Shown here: piece after piece, positions 1 through 9,879 of the stretch | Position numbering within the stretch: position 1 is the stretch's first letter | Layout of the letters: the number at the start of each line of letters is the position of its first letter | Notes under the pieces: model-generated | The model's input: only the letters and a program-made list of their open reading frames with translations | What the model was told of the DNA's origin: nothing | The model's database searches: none | Program-made: the position numbers and the translations under genes | Assembly: GCA_028564705.1 (NCBI GenBank) | Contig: JAPXFQ010001504.1 | Span: 1-64,000 of the forward strand | Origin: Apricaphanius iberus | Lineage: Eukaryota; Chordata; Actinopteri; Cyprinodontiformes; Aphaniidae | DNA length: 64,000 nucleotides | Reading direction: 5' to 3'

Positions 1-532
1 TGTTGGTTTTCATTACATGCAAAACATAGATATAGATATATAGCTATAATGAAGACTCAGGACAACACAGCCTCTGTTCTAGAAAGTAGCTTCAGCCGGG
101 TTTTATTGGATCTTTGGTTCTCAATACAATGCTACATAGGTCATTGACCTCGATATCTAACATTCTGTATCCATTGTCTATTAACAATTGACATACCTTA
201 TCTCTGAGCAGAAAGCATCCTATCATCCACGCTGAGATCCCAGCCAGACCAACTAAAACCCCTCTCCCCTCTAAAAGGAGCCCTATCTTTTATACTTAAT
301 CACTGCGTCACTTACGGGAAACATCTGGTGTTCTTGGCCAGCGCAACCACTTGCCTTCAGGCGCCTATTTGTCTGGTTCTGAAGAGGCCAGAAAAGCTGG
401 GAACAAAACATTTCCTAGAATCGCTTAATGACAAGTCTTTCGTGGAAGTACCACGTACATCTTCTCCGCTTCTCAGAATTGATGCACGTGTTGATTACAC
501 GTGCCACGCAGGCCCAAATTTTGGCTTCTACA
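1..532 (-). repeat. 3' LTR of the ERV (left copy)
   Basis: This is the direct repeat of 6586-7126. By comparison with the right copy about three bases of this LTR lie outside the window start. It ends at TCTACA (527-532), after which the two copies diverge. On the minus strand it follows env, so it is the 3' LTR. Short open frames inside it (for example 328-564) are shadows. Confidence 0.88.
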
Positions 533-548
533 TTCCCCGGTTTGATGC
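533..548 (-). promoter_or_regulatory. Candidate polypurine tract of the ERV
   Basis: On the minus strand the bases directly before the 3' LTR read ACCGGGGAA and then TG, which resembles the purine run ending in GGGGAA that primes plus-strand synthesis in gamma-type retroviruses. It is short and interrupted by a CC, so it may be degenerate. Confidence 0.5.
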
Positions 549-1274
549 CATTAGGCATCACTAATTAGCTACCTATAAATGCAGTTAATATGAGTATTAT
601 ATGGTAAGTAAACATCAATATGGTAGGATATACTGTGGTAAATAAGCATATGACAGACACATAAAAGTAACATTATAATGGGACTTATGCAGGATTACAC
701 GTGTCCAAAGTAATGGTGAGTAACAATCAAACCTATGTCAGTTGTGGTCCGTTGTGTGGGATCAAAAACCTGTCGCTACAAGAACAGGGAAAATTATCCC
801 ACTGCCCCTCCGGCCAGGCGGCAACCTTACGGTCCACCGGACCTTCAAGCGACATGAGGCATAATCCTTAATATAGCATTACCAAAATGTGATTAAATGC
901 AATCCTTAATAAGTCTGACACAAGTGAGAGTAAATGGCACAAATGAGAATAAATGTAAACATTAAAACATTCAACTTAGTTATAAATTCCAATTACCAGC
1001 TGGCTTATTTGTTGTAACATACTAGAAATAACATATGAAACACATAACATATAACAGATGAGAAAATATTGATCTTGTCCATCCCGGGAAGGTATGATCG
1101 ATATGGTGTTAAACAGTCTCGATAGTCCACATATAATGAACACAATGAATAGAGTAAGAGTATAAATCCTTCTTGAAGGTTACGATGAGGGATGAAGGGG
1201 TGATGAAGTGATGGTGTCCTGGAGGGGACTTGTAGTCAGAAAGCACTTAATTGAGCTTGTTTAACAGTCTTGGC
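549..1274. other. Stretch between ERV env and 3' LTR, no gene seen
   Basis: About 725 bp separate the env stop codon from the polypurine-like tract. I see no open frame with recognisable features on either strand. This is long for an env-LTR interval and could hold an eroded accessory reading frame or inserted sequence. Confidence 0.4.
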
Positions 1275-2178
1275 TTAGATACTTAGACATGTTGGGGGGC
1301 AGAAGGATTGTTCATTGCGATCACTTCCAACTGGATCAGCTGGGTTGCAGCAGCCCAGGTTCATCTGTTTGATCAGTGTCCTTGTCCATACTCTCCTCAC
1401 CACAGGTATGACGAGACATGTCAATAAGAAAATTACAATTAGAACTATGGTCGCACTAATTGCCACCTTAATTAGCATTGCTTTCCAATCTCCTAAATTT
1501 AGGTCTAACCACCCCCCAGACCAGTCATTCTTCCCAGCATTCAAACTAAGTTCTTCTCTAAGTGCTCTAAGTTTTGTCATTGCGGCAGTAAAGGATCCTT
1601 CGTTAGAAGTTTGTGATGGAATATACGTGCAACATTCTGTATCTTGAAATAATTCGCAGAGTCCTCCTTTATCTGCCAACAGCCAGTCCAAAGCCTGTCG
1701 ATTTTGTAGAGTCATCTTACTAGTCTCATGTAATTGTTGACCTAACATTCCAAGAGCATCTCCAGTATAATTAAGGATTCGCTGTTGATTATAATAAATA
1801 TAATTAATCCATTCTACATTCTTATTTATGGTAATCTGAGGAATTATTGACTCAAATCCTGCTTTTACTTCATGTCTTGCCTTGAATTCATCTGGAATTC
1901 CTTTGGGTTGTCCTATTATATCAAGATAAACACTCTGATCTGGCACATACTGTCTCTTTACTCTAGGATTAGCATTCAAACGATCAAGGTTAATTATCTC
2001 ATTCACACCTTCATACAACATTGTGACAGGTATTTTCAATCTTACCATGGTGCACAAACCTATCCATCGTGGTGGCAAAGTGTTTCTTAGGATGTCATCT
2101 CCACACATAAAATAACTATCTGCTCTTTGGCCCGCTGGCACCTCTTTAGGCATCACTGCTTTAGACCATATGTCATAT
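1275..2178 (-). pseudogene. env: ERV env: end of SU and complete TM-like region
   Basis: This frame covers the C-terminal part of surface protein SU and the transmembrane subunit of a gamma-type retroviral envelope. In order: a basic RVKR cleavage-type site (1953-1964), heptad-rich ectodomain, an immunosuppressive-domain-like segment LQNRQALDWLL (about 1710-1678), a cysteine cluster C-x7-CC (1658-1629), a hydrophobic anchor near the C-terminus (LIKVAISATIVLIVIFLLT) and a short cytoplasmic tail. The spacing is seven residues, one more than the usual CX6CC. The frame is open from the poly-A tract to the stop at 1275, but an intact env cannot be made because the upstream SU part is in another frame. 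Close in type to gamma-like env ORFs common in fish genomes. Confidence 0.82.
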
Positions 2179-2187
2179 AAAAAATAG

Positions 2188-2223
<36 letters not shown>

Positions 2224-2228
2224 AAAAA

Positions 2229-2261
<33 letters not shown>
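2179..2261 (+). repeat. Poly-A tract interrupting env
   Basis: About 83 bases that are almost entirely A (two T and two G interruptions) separate the two env frames. On the minus strand this would translate as a run of phenylalanines, so long apparent frames across it are artefacts. It lies inside SU, upstream of the RVKR site. It could be a retroposed poly-A tail, slippage expansion or an assembly artefact. Confidence 0.85.
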
Positions 2262-2264
<3 letters not shown>

Positions 2265-3300
2265 CACAGGTCTGACTCAGGGGTTCGGGTTTTTCATACC
2301 AAACTGGTGTGGTAACAAAAATAGGTGTCACGTTAGCATGTGGAAACCATGATAGAACCCAAGTTACCTTACAGTTGACTGTTGTGTTACCCATCAAGGT
2401 TCCTTCACTCTCAGAGAAGCCTCCACTAGCAAAACATTCATATTCAGCATCATAGTCTACTTTATACGTAGTTGGAGGACCATTTTGTGCTGTTGAAATG
2501 TTAAATTCTGCACATTTATCTCCTATTTTGTAACCTCTATGTTCGTCTAAATAATTATGAATTCTTCTCGACCCATAGAGTAATCTGCATTTAATTCCAC
2601 ACATGGAAAATCTGAAAAATAATGGTGTACCACTTGCATTGTTGAATTCTCCTAATGTACAAGCTTGTTTTTGTACTGAAGCACATTCCTCAAAAGTATA
2701 TTTTTCTGGAATTGCAATTGGAGGAATTCTTGGTGAACCAGAACATATAATACATTCTTTGGAAGTCATTTCTCTTGCTGTATACCATACCCATAAATAC
2801 CAGCTATTTTGGTTAGCTTCTTCCCAAAGTTTATCTGTTGTTAACTTTGGCCTTTTTGCTCTGGGGATGATCACATTAATTGATTTTGTTCTAATCGGTT
2901 TATAGCTAGGATCATTTGTATTTTGATATTGTGATCCCTTAATTGTATCTAGTCCCCCCTGACGACGGTCAGAACTGACCTCGTCACCTGGCTTAATCAT
3001 ACTTTGTGTAACTACATTGGTTGCCTGTTTCATGGAAGGCTTATTATTAGCTACAGGTGGGGTAGGAGCAACTGGCGCTGCTTGATTAGTTGCTGGCTTG
3101 TTAATTGCTGTTTGTACAGGTGTTGTCTTTACTATTTCAGGTAACACAATAGGTGAGAGTTTTTCTGTTACCAGTGTAGGTGAGTCTACTAATATAGTAG
3201 GTGCTTCAATAGGTGGGGGTTCTGTTGGTGCGGGCAAAGGTGCAGGCATTAATACAGTGGGTGCTGCAATAGGTGGGGGTTCTGTTGGTAGCTCCCACAC
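2262..3300 (-). pseudogene. env: ERV env: N-terminal and central SU
   Basis: The minus-strand frame starts at Met 3300 and reads a proline/alanine-rich segment with a repeated EPPPI-APT motif, then a cysteine-rich SU domain with several N-glycosylation sequons (NAS, NIS, NTT, NVT) and a CIIC motif (about residues 182-185). CXXC in SU is the thiol motif that links SU to the second cysteine of a TM CX6CC cluster in gamma-type envelopes, so this fits the TM cluster downstream. No signal peptide is visible at 3300; the true start may lie upstream. The frame runs into the poly-A tract and is out of phase with the TM part. Confidence 0.72.
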
Positions 3301-3459
3301 GATCTTAAATCTATCCTCAGGTTTCTGTGCTAGTGTAGGTAGTTTAACTTAACATTTTCTGTTTGTCTACGTGTTCGTGAATGAAGTGTGTGTTTTAAAC
3401 TATTGAATACTGGTGTCCTGACTGATCTGGTGCGGTGTAGTGACATGTCAGCGTCATAC

Positions 3460-3882
3460 TTAACTTGTGGTGTTGTGTCTTCTTGCTGCCGTCTTCACGA
3501 ATGCTCTAGTGACCGGGCGTTGCCTTCTGCTCCTTTGGGAATTGTCTTCACCTCCTCCAGGACTAATTCCTTCATCACCAGCATTCCTGCCACCATCCAA
3601 GATAGTACAGTTATCAGACCCACAATCTTTTTCATGTTTTTCCGTTTTTTCTTTCTTATTTTCTCGATGGGTACTCTCCTGTTTTGTTTCTCTGACTTTG
3701 GTGCAGTGGCTCAGATGATACCACGTTGAGGAACCGTCAACCTGGATTGCCGTGGGGGTTGCCTGAACCACGAGAAATGGTCCCACGCGCCTTGGTTCAT
3801 GCCATTTCCTCCGGAAGACCTTAATATAAACCTGATCTCCAGGAGCCACTGGACCTTCGATATCTCTGCTTATGGCAGCCTC
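3460..3882 (-). pseudogene. pol: ERV integrase C-terminal (GPF) domain and pol/env overlap
   Basis: This segment continues the integrase in the same frame after a single TAA codon at 3885-3883. It has the C-terminal integrase module with GDQVYIKVFRRKW and RRVGPF motifs, typical of GPY/F-type chromatin-contact modules in gammaretroviral integrases. A lysine/glutamate-rich tail follows and runs to 3460, so pol may overlap the start of env. The separate short frame starting at 3849 is not a gene of its own. Confidence 0.8.
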
Positions 3883-4773
3883 TTATTCTTTTTCCTGGAA
3901 ATAGATTGCTTTGTGGATACTAGTTAGTTGCCTGACATAGCTTTTGAGATCTTGCTCTGCTTGCTCAAGTGATGGTCCCTTATGGGGACCACAAAACTGT
4001 GGGACCGGCATTGGCCTGCCTGTTAGAGCTTCATGTGGAGACAAGTGAGTTACTCTGTTTTCTTGCATGCGGTAAGAAAGCAAAGCAAGCGGCAACGCAT
4101 CCACCCCGTTTAGTTTGGCACATGCACACACCTTCCTGATCTTAGTTTTCAAGGTCAAGTTTACCCTTTCTATAATTCCCTGGGATTGGGGATGATAGAC
4201 TGCTCCTAATCTCTGTTTAATCCTCAACTGCTGCAAGACTCCCTTAAATACTTTATGAATGAAAGCTGGGCCATTGTCTGATGAAAGCTCTGTTGGAATT
4301 CCAAACCGAGGTATAACCTCTCTGACCAGAAATTTCACAGCAGTTTCTGCGCTCATATCCTTAGAAGTGATTGCTTCAACCCATCGGCTGAATCTGTCAA
4401 TCACAACCAACATGTATCGCTTTCCCTGCACTGTTTTTATCATGTCTGCATAGTCAATGACAAGGTGTCTGAATGGACCTTCAGGTATTGGGATGTGTCC
4501 TGTTGGTGTTTTTATGCCTTTTCGAACATTGTTCTGAGCACAAATGTTGCATCTGTTTAGTACTTCTTCCACCATTGCCTTTAAATATGGTGACCAGTAG
4601 CCCTGACGTTCGAGTTTTCTTATCACCTCAGCTCTGCCACAATGATCGATTCCATGGCCTTCTGATATTAGGATTGTTAAAAGTGAGACTGGTGCTACAA
4701 CTAGACCTTCGTGTGATCGCCATAAACCATTTTTGTCTTTTGATGCACCTCTCTGATGCCACACGTTTTTCAC
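3883..4773 (-). pseudogene. pol: ERV integrase, HHCC and DDE core
   Basis: A 296-residue open frame encodes most of a retroviral integrase, which joins viral DNA to host DNA. Seen in order: N-terminal zinc module HGIDH ... CNIC, then the catalytic core with Asp in VIDYADM, Asp in SSDNGPAF and Glu in GIIERVN; the last two are separated by exactly 35 residues. The catalytic triad is therefore preserved. A single stop codon at the end separates it from the GPF domain, and a frameshift near 4770 separates it from RNase H upstream. It is mildly damaged, consistent with the small LTR divergence. Confidence 0.9.
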
Positions 4774-4978
4774 TCTGAGTGGCGTTTTCTTGGATATGTA
4801 TTAATTCTTTAGGCGTTATCACTGGATCAATTGAAATTACCGGGCTTAAAATGGCAATCTCACATTTTGCAACTAGTTTTGCTTCTTCGTCTGCTGCATT
4901 GTTACCCTTTATCACGTCTGTGTTGCCTTTTCGGTGAGCTGGGCATTTTATCACAGCCAGTTTTGTAGGAAGCATCAT
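4774..4978 (-). pseudogene. pol: ERV RNase H C-terminus
   Basis: The frame starting at 4978 reads VIKCPAHRKGNTDVIKGNNA and ADEEAK, which matches the last catalytic block of retroviral RNase H (His followed by GNxxADEEAK). About 60 further residues connect to integrase, but the integrase frame is shifted by one base near 4770. Everything upstream (RT, protease, gag) is missing, the sequence changing abruptly to a GT microsatellite at about 5060. Confidence 0.8.
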
Positions 4979-5019
4979 TGCTGTAATTAGTTCGTTTATT
5001 TGTTTCCCATGTTTTATTT

Positions 5020-5063
5020 TATGTGTGTGTGTGTGTGAGCGTGTGTGTGTGTGTGTGTGTGTG
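5020..5063 (+). repeat. (GT)n microsatellite
   Basis: A run of alternating GT/TG with one GAGC interruption marks the point where recognisable pol sequence ends. It may be the scar of the internal deletion or of the fusion to unrelated DNA. Confidence 0.9.
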
Positions 5064-6565
5064 CGCCTTCAATAACAGGAAATGCCTTTCTTCTCTTGCA
5101 AGCCAGAGAGTTGAAAAAAAGAAAAAATCAAACCAGATTTTCAACAACAACCCAACAGAGCTGTTACTTTCAAAAGCAGAAGCTTTTGTACTTAAACTAA
5201 AGCTTTACATAAATATTAGTGTTTTAACTGTTTACTGTTTTACAGATGTTTAAAGCTTGTCGCCTTCCGAACACTTCAGAACACTTCCGAGCACAGAGAG
5301 AGGAAAAAGACAACCAGCTTCACAGTTTGTACAACTCGTAAAGTATAATCCACTCTGAATTCTTAGCACAGCGCTAATTACAACATTATCAATCTTCTTC
5401 AGCACAACAACGTATTCTAAGTAGCCTCCTTCAGCAAGAATATTCAAAGCAACCTCAACACATCGAAATTGAACTAAAAGTGTAAAATATAACAGTGAAC
5501 ATAGCAATCGGCACACAGCACAAAAATTGTCATTGATTTATATGCAATTTATAAGCAATTGAATCAACAGCATGCAATGTCATTCAGAACATTTCTTTTG
5601 CAAGCAGTGTGCAGCGGCAGTTATACACACAAAATCATTATTATAGCAGATCTGTCAAACCATGCATTTGTCAAAGGTCACGTCAATGTCCGTGTCTATT
5701 TACTTTGAAATAAACTTTCCCTATTCTCCCAGTTTGGTCTGTTGTTTTTTATTTGTTTTATTGTTGTACTTTAATGTCCTAAATTTTTAAACCTGCAGGG
5801 TTTTAAATCCAATACAAATTAATTTATTTTTTATTTTTTTATAATATGTGCACTTTATAGTAGTAATTATTATCATTGATTATTATCATTACTACTCTTT
5901 TTACCTTTTTACAGTCGACTGTCTTAATTCTTAACTCACACAATAGCACACTACTGCTATTTTCTCTTTATGAAGCTTCAATTTAACTCTTTACTCTTTA
6001 ACTCTTAACTCTTAGCGCTATTTTCTTTAACACAGTTTCACACAGAGTATTCTTTTTCACAAATACTTCTCAAGAGGTTTTTTTTGTGTTACTCTAAGGG
6101 TTTTTTTCCTTTTTTTTTTTCCAAAAGTTCTTAAAGCAGAACTTTTTATTTATTTATTATTTTCTCATTTATACTATTTTTTTTGTTCTTTCTTAAAACT
6201 AAGGCACAGTTTCTTTTACCTCTATTTTCATTTACTCTGTTTTTCTTATATTGTCTCTTTTATCTCTTCTTTGTCTCTTCTTTTTCTCTTTACAAAGTCC
6301 AATTTTGGGTCTCGTATCTGCTCAGGGTTCTTTTTCCTTTTTAACACTTATAAGCAAATTTTAGACAGCTCTATCTCCCGGGAGATATTGGCTGCAGCGT
6401 ACTTCCAGATGAGAAGCTGATAATGCCTAGGAACTTCTTCTGACTTTAGCATCCAGACAAACTCCGACACCAGAGGAGAAAATGTAAAATTATTTTACCT
6501 TTAGAAGGATCTATTTTGGCCGGCCTTTCTCCCCTGAAGCCGGGGTGCGTTCGGCTGCCGTCAGA
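5064..6565. other. AT-rich stretch where gag-PR-RT would be expected
   Basis: About 1.5 kb with no gag zinc knuckle, protease DTG or RT motifs on either strand. The plus strand is strongly T-rich from about 5960 to 6350 (TTTATCTCTT-like runs). The last 100 bases before the PBS could be viral leader. The minus-strand open frame 5250-5516 shows no recognisable domain and I do not call it a gene. Confidence 0.6.
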
Positions 6566-6583
6566 CCTTGGCTAAGCTCGCCA
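6566..6583 (-). promoter_or_regulatory. Candidate primer-binding site of the ERV
   Basis: On the minus strand the 5' LTR ends in CA at 6586, followed by TT and then TGGCGAGCTTAGCCAAGG. A TGG start matches the CCA end of a tRNA, and the two-base spacer is typical of gammaretroviruses. I cannot name the tRNA with confidence. Confidence 0.55.
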
Positions 6584-6585
6584 AA

Positions 6586-7126
6586 TGTTGTTGGTTTTCA
6601 TTACATGCAAAACATAGATATAGATATATAGCTATAATGAAGACTCAAGACAACACAGCTTCTGTTCTAGAAAGTAGCTTCAGCCGGGTTTTATTGGATC
6701 TTTGGTCCTCAATACAATGCTACATAGGTCATTGACCTCGATATCTAACATTCTGTATCCATTGTCTGTTAACAATTGACATACCTTATCTCTGAGCAGA
6801 AAGCATCCTATCGTCCACGCTGAGATCCCAGCAAGACCAACTAAAACCCCTCTCTCCTCTAAAAGGAGCTCTATCTTTTATACTTAATCATTGCGTCACT
6901 TACGGGAAACATCTGGTGTTCTTGGCCAGCGCAACCACTTGGCCTATCTTCAGGCGCCTATTTGTCTGGTTCTGAAGAGGCCAGAAAAAGCTGGGAACAA
7001 AACATTTCCTAGAATCGCTTAATGACAAGTCTTTCGTGGAAGTACCACGTACATCTTCTCAGCTTCTCAGAATTGATGCACGTGTTGATTACACGTGCCA
7101 CGCAGGCCCAAATTTTGGCTTCTACA
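6586..7126 (-). repeat. 5' LTR of the ERV (right copy)
   Basis: This 541 bp repeat matches 1-532 almost base for base and ends TG...CA in the plus orientation. On the minus strand it is the 5' LTR, because pol and env lie to its left. Against the left copy it carries a 5 bp insertion in the middle (near 6942) and a one-base length difference near 6988. The adjacent order LTR - two bases - TGG supports 6586 as the boundary. The unique sequence beginning at 7127 is the upstream flank of the provirus. Confidence 0.9.
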
Positions 7127-7212
7127 ATCACTCTCCGTACAAACAGCACAATTAGTGGCCGTTTGCAGTTGCTTAATTTTTTTTGGACTATGTGAATGAC
7201 GTCCACAGCGTC

Positions 7213-7395
7213 CTCTAACTGGCGTAGCTCGAGGTTTGGACGTTTTCATCAGCTTTTTCCTCCAAGCCTTTCAGCTTCAGGACCCAGCATCTTGAATCTT
7301 GATCTCTAACTCTTTCTTTGAGCTCTTCATTTTCCCGTCTCATGAGTTGGTAATGCTTCTCCAGTTCAAGTATTTTCTTCTCACAATCCTTCACA
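7213..7395 (-). pseudogene. Coiled-coil ORF fragment
   Basis: On the minus strand an open frame of about 60 codons reads through ELVKDCEKKILELEKHYQLM, RRENEELKERV and LKLKGLEEKADENVQ and ends with a TAG codon. The composition (E, K, L, R with leucines at roughly heptad spacing) is that of a coiled coil or leucine zipper. The upstream side is cut by a LINE tail at about 7395. It could be the last exon of a host gene or of a LINE ORF1; the parent is unknown. Confidence 0.45.
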
Positions 7396-7490
7396 AGTTC
7401 TGTACTGGAGGAAAAAGTTTGCCGGAGTCAAATTCCTTGTATGTGACATACTTGGCCAATAAACTGATTCTGATTCTGATTCTGATTCAG
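7395..7490 (+). repeat. Rex1-like LINE 3' tail with (GATTCT)n
   Basis: The segment shares GCCGGAGTCAAATTCCTTGT and the following GTGACATACTTGGCC block with the tails at 28680-28770, 61706-61765 and (more diverged) 25028-25095, and ends in repeats of TGATTC. It is a severely 5'-truncated copy of the same LINE family. Confidence 0.8.
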
Positions 7491-7607
7491 CATTAAACTG
7501 CACCACTTTTGACAGCACCGCTAAGATGCAGATCGTTTGTTTGGCCTGTTCTTTTAATTATTCAAAGTTTTTAACCCATACCTTGAATAGCTTCTAGGAT
7601 GGTCTGG

Positions 7608-7895
7608 TCAGAGATCTCTGTCTCTCCTTTTCTTTTTTTGCAGGCAGGAGCTGGTTAGCATAGCCATGCTAGCCTCCATAGAATAATCATGGTCACAGGC
7701 TTGTTCCGCTTGTGGTATCTCATCAGTCCACATTAGCGTAATATTGCTCTGAGATTTTATCGTGTCCTTTTTTCCACCGGGTAAAAGCAATTCCAGAACC
7801 CTATTCTGGCTCATTTTAAGATTCTGAGTGTACTTTTTGAAAGAAACATTTGGGACAAACTGTTGTAGCCTTCGCATGGCGCTGCCATTCAACAT
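7608..7895 (-). CDS. Hypothetical 95-residue ORF, possible exon remnant
   Basis: This open frame on the minus strand has a balanced, coding-like composition (MLNGSAMRRLQQFVPNVSFK ...). It has no domain I can name. It is next to the coiled-coil fragment on the same strand, separated by a LINE tail, so the two may be parts of one disrupted gene. It could equally be non-coding; no start context or splice evidence decides this. Confidence 0.25.
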   Translation of the reverse strand: MLNGSAMRRLQQFVPNVSFKKYTQNLKMSQNRVLELLLPGGKKDTIKSQSNITLMWTDEIPQAEQACDHDYSMEASMAMLTSSCLQKKKRRDRDL

Positions 7896-8099
7896 GCCAT
7901 CTTGCCGGGACGTCTAACTGTGCCTCCAGCAGAAGTGATTGGACAAAGGAACTTAGCCAATCCTCCAATCGATGAAGAATCTTCCATAGTTAAAGCTGGA
8001 CTGATTCCTGGGAAGGTGTGGCTGGTTCCTTGTCTGAGCCTTTTGCCAATTTGCTGGGTTATTGGATGTAACTTTTGCAAACAGCTTTTCAAGCTACTT

Positions 8100-8518
8100 G
8101 TGTGCTGTACGCTAGCTGTTAGCCATTGTTGGTAAAGTATTGTTATTGTTAACAGTTTGCTGAGTAGGTTTTGTATTTTTACCTCTGTTTGTAACTTAAG
8201 GTTCACCCTAGGGGTGACTTTGGGTAGTTTTTCTTTTAAAAACTAAAACTAAAAAAACTAAAAGAATTATTCCTGATTGGGAGTATTTAATTTTTGTTTG
8301 GTGATATTTGTTCATTGTTTTGTTTTTACGTAGAGCTTTGCATTTCTTAGAACCCTTGGGATTAGACCCCCTATTAATGTTATTTATTACTTTCTCTTTG
8401 TCCACAAGCCAGACAATAAACTGCTTTTTTCTAGTACAACCCTACTACAAGACTTTATGTAACTGCCCCTGAGCCCCCCCCAGCCAGGTCACAACATAAA
8501 TGGGGGCTCTTTCTGGAT
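8100..8518 (+). mobile_element. LTR-like end with proline-type PBS
   Basis: At 8501-8518 the sequence TGGGGGCTCTTTCTGGAT agrees at 15 of 18 positions with a tRNA-Pro type primer-binding site and follows ...CAACA-TAAA, as expected just after a 5' LTR. The upstream ~400 bp contain an AATAAA-type signal (CAATAAAC near 8414). No second LTR or internal coding region follows, so this would be a truncated retroelement. The 5' LTR boundary is not defined. Confidence 0.35.
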
Positions 8519-9698
8519 CATTTGCCAGAAGTTTAAAATTTGTTTAATTTGATTTAATACCTAAAATACAATAAAAATATAAATTGGAACATATAAAGTA
8601 AATTATTTTCCAGAGTTAGTAACTGACATGGTCATTCAATTCTACAAATATTTTTGAAGCTCTTATTCGACTGTTCAACATTCAAAGCCAAACAAATACA
8701 ATAGTTTTACTGTATATGTAATTTTCCACATAAAAAAATAAAAATACATAGTTTAATAGCAAGTAGATTATTGAAAAGCAATATACTAACTTGTAGAATA
8801 TATGGTATTAATCTGTTCCTTTCCTGTCAATTAAGAAGGTAAGTATTCCTCATCTGTTTGCTCTTGCCATGAGGGATATAATCCAAAATGCCATTATTAC
8901 AAAGTCATGTCAGAACAGAGACACAGAAAGGACAAAAGGAACTGATGTAAGAATACTTTCTACATGAAAGAAAATCAAAAGTTAATATCAGGACAGGGAA
9001 AAAGTTCGGTCACTAGGAACGTCATCTGAGTCACTGCTTCCCATCCAACAGAGCATTGTAGCTAAGCAGAATACCAGACCAAGTGTAGCCTTTACGGAGA
9101 GAAAAACATAGAGATAAAACAAGGTTAACAGCCAAAATAAAAGAAAAATTATACAACTGGTGAGTACTAAAGAACAGTGCTCACTCTGTCCTACAACAGT
9201 GTAAGCCTGAAGCAGCATAAGTAGAGAGATAGATCAGTGTAACCTGAGCTATTGTAATGGTACATTCAGACCACAAGCTTTGTAAGCATCAAGCAACACT
9301 CACAAAGCAAATAATTCGGCTCAGAAACACAGAAGATACATTTTTAAGCTGAAGCTTGCAAAACTCGTAGCGGGCCTTTCTCTGCTGGATGTTTTAAACA
9401 CTAGCGGATCGTGTTTGGCTAGGCAGCATCGATATCGGGCAACACCACTACAGTGGGATGCTCTGATTGATTGCCGTGCTGCGTCTAGAGCGTTAAAACT
9501 GTCAAAAGTTCAACTAGCTTAACTTCTGCGTTCTGGCTTAATGCGCTTTGAAGCTTGAAACACAGGAAAAGCTTGAAAATTAAAAGAGTCAATGCTCACA
9601 AAGCAATGCAGAGACTGCGACGCTCCTCCAATGGCCTCAACCATAGACTTAACATGTAATCTTGCTGCTGCTGACGCTGCCTTTTGCAGCAGTGTGAA
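8519..9698. other. AT-rich intergenic stretch, nothing recognised
   Basis: No repeat family, RNA gene or convincing reading frame seen on either strand. The minus-strand frame at 8988-9218 is hydrophobic but has no supporting features. Confidence 0.5.
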
Positions 9699-9875
9699 CG
9701 TACTATAACTATAAACTTTATCAAAAAGGAAGGTTTTAGGCCTGGTCTTAAAAGTAGATGGGATGTCTGCCTCACAGACTAAAACTGGGAGATTGTTACA
9801 CAGGAGAGGAGCCTGATAATTAAAAGAGCTGCCTTCCATTCTACTTTTTGAAATTTTAGGAGGTACGAGTACCAT
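9699..9875 (-). pseudogene. L2-type LINE, C-terminal fragment
   Basis: The first ~58 residues of the minus-strand frame (PPKISKSRMEGSSFNYQAPL ... FKTRPKTFLFDK) closely match the C-terminal end of the LINE ORF2 at 46450-46630 in this window (PRISKSKMGGRSFSYQAPL ... FKTRPKTFLFDK). The rest of that frame is unrelated. Only the 3' coding end is left. Confidence 0.75.
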
Positions 9876-9879
9876 TAAA

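Larger units (their letters stand above)
1..7126 (-). mobile_element. Internally deleted gamma-type endogenous retrovirus
   Basis: Two long direct repeats (1-532 and 6586-7126) flank, on the minus strand, RNase H, integrase and env remnants in that order, followed by the left LTR. The gag, protease and RT regions expected between the primer-binding site (about 6583) and RNase H (about 4978) are not recognisable; a GT microsatellite and AT-rich DNA lie there instead. The LTRs differ by about ten substitutions and two small indels by eye, so the insertion looks fairly recent, yet pol and env carry a frameshift, a stop codon and a poly-A insertion. Gamma-like features are the TG...CA LTRs, a TT dinucleotide before the PBS, an HHCC/D,D-35-E integrase with a GPF module, and a CXXC-containing SU. 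The left flank lies outside the window, so the target duplication cannot be tested. Confidence 0.88.

Noticed and set aside
328..564. 78-residue plus-strand ORF in the left LTR
   Set aside because: It lies in LTR sequence opposite to the provirus and is interrupted by the 5 bp indel in the other LTR copy.
2173..2267. Poly-phenylalanine stretches in two minus-strand env frames
   Set aside because: They are translations of the poly-A tract, not protein domains; the env frames should be trimmed at 2178 and 2262.
8988..9218. Hydrophobic minus-strand 76-residue ORF
   Set aside because: AT-rich DNA reading as Leu/Phe; no start context, splice sites or relatives recognised.
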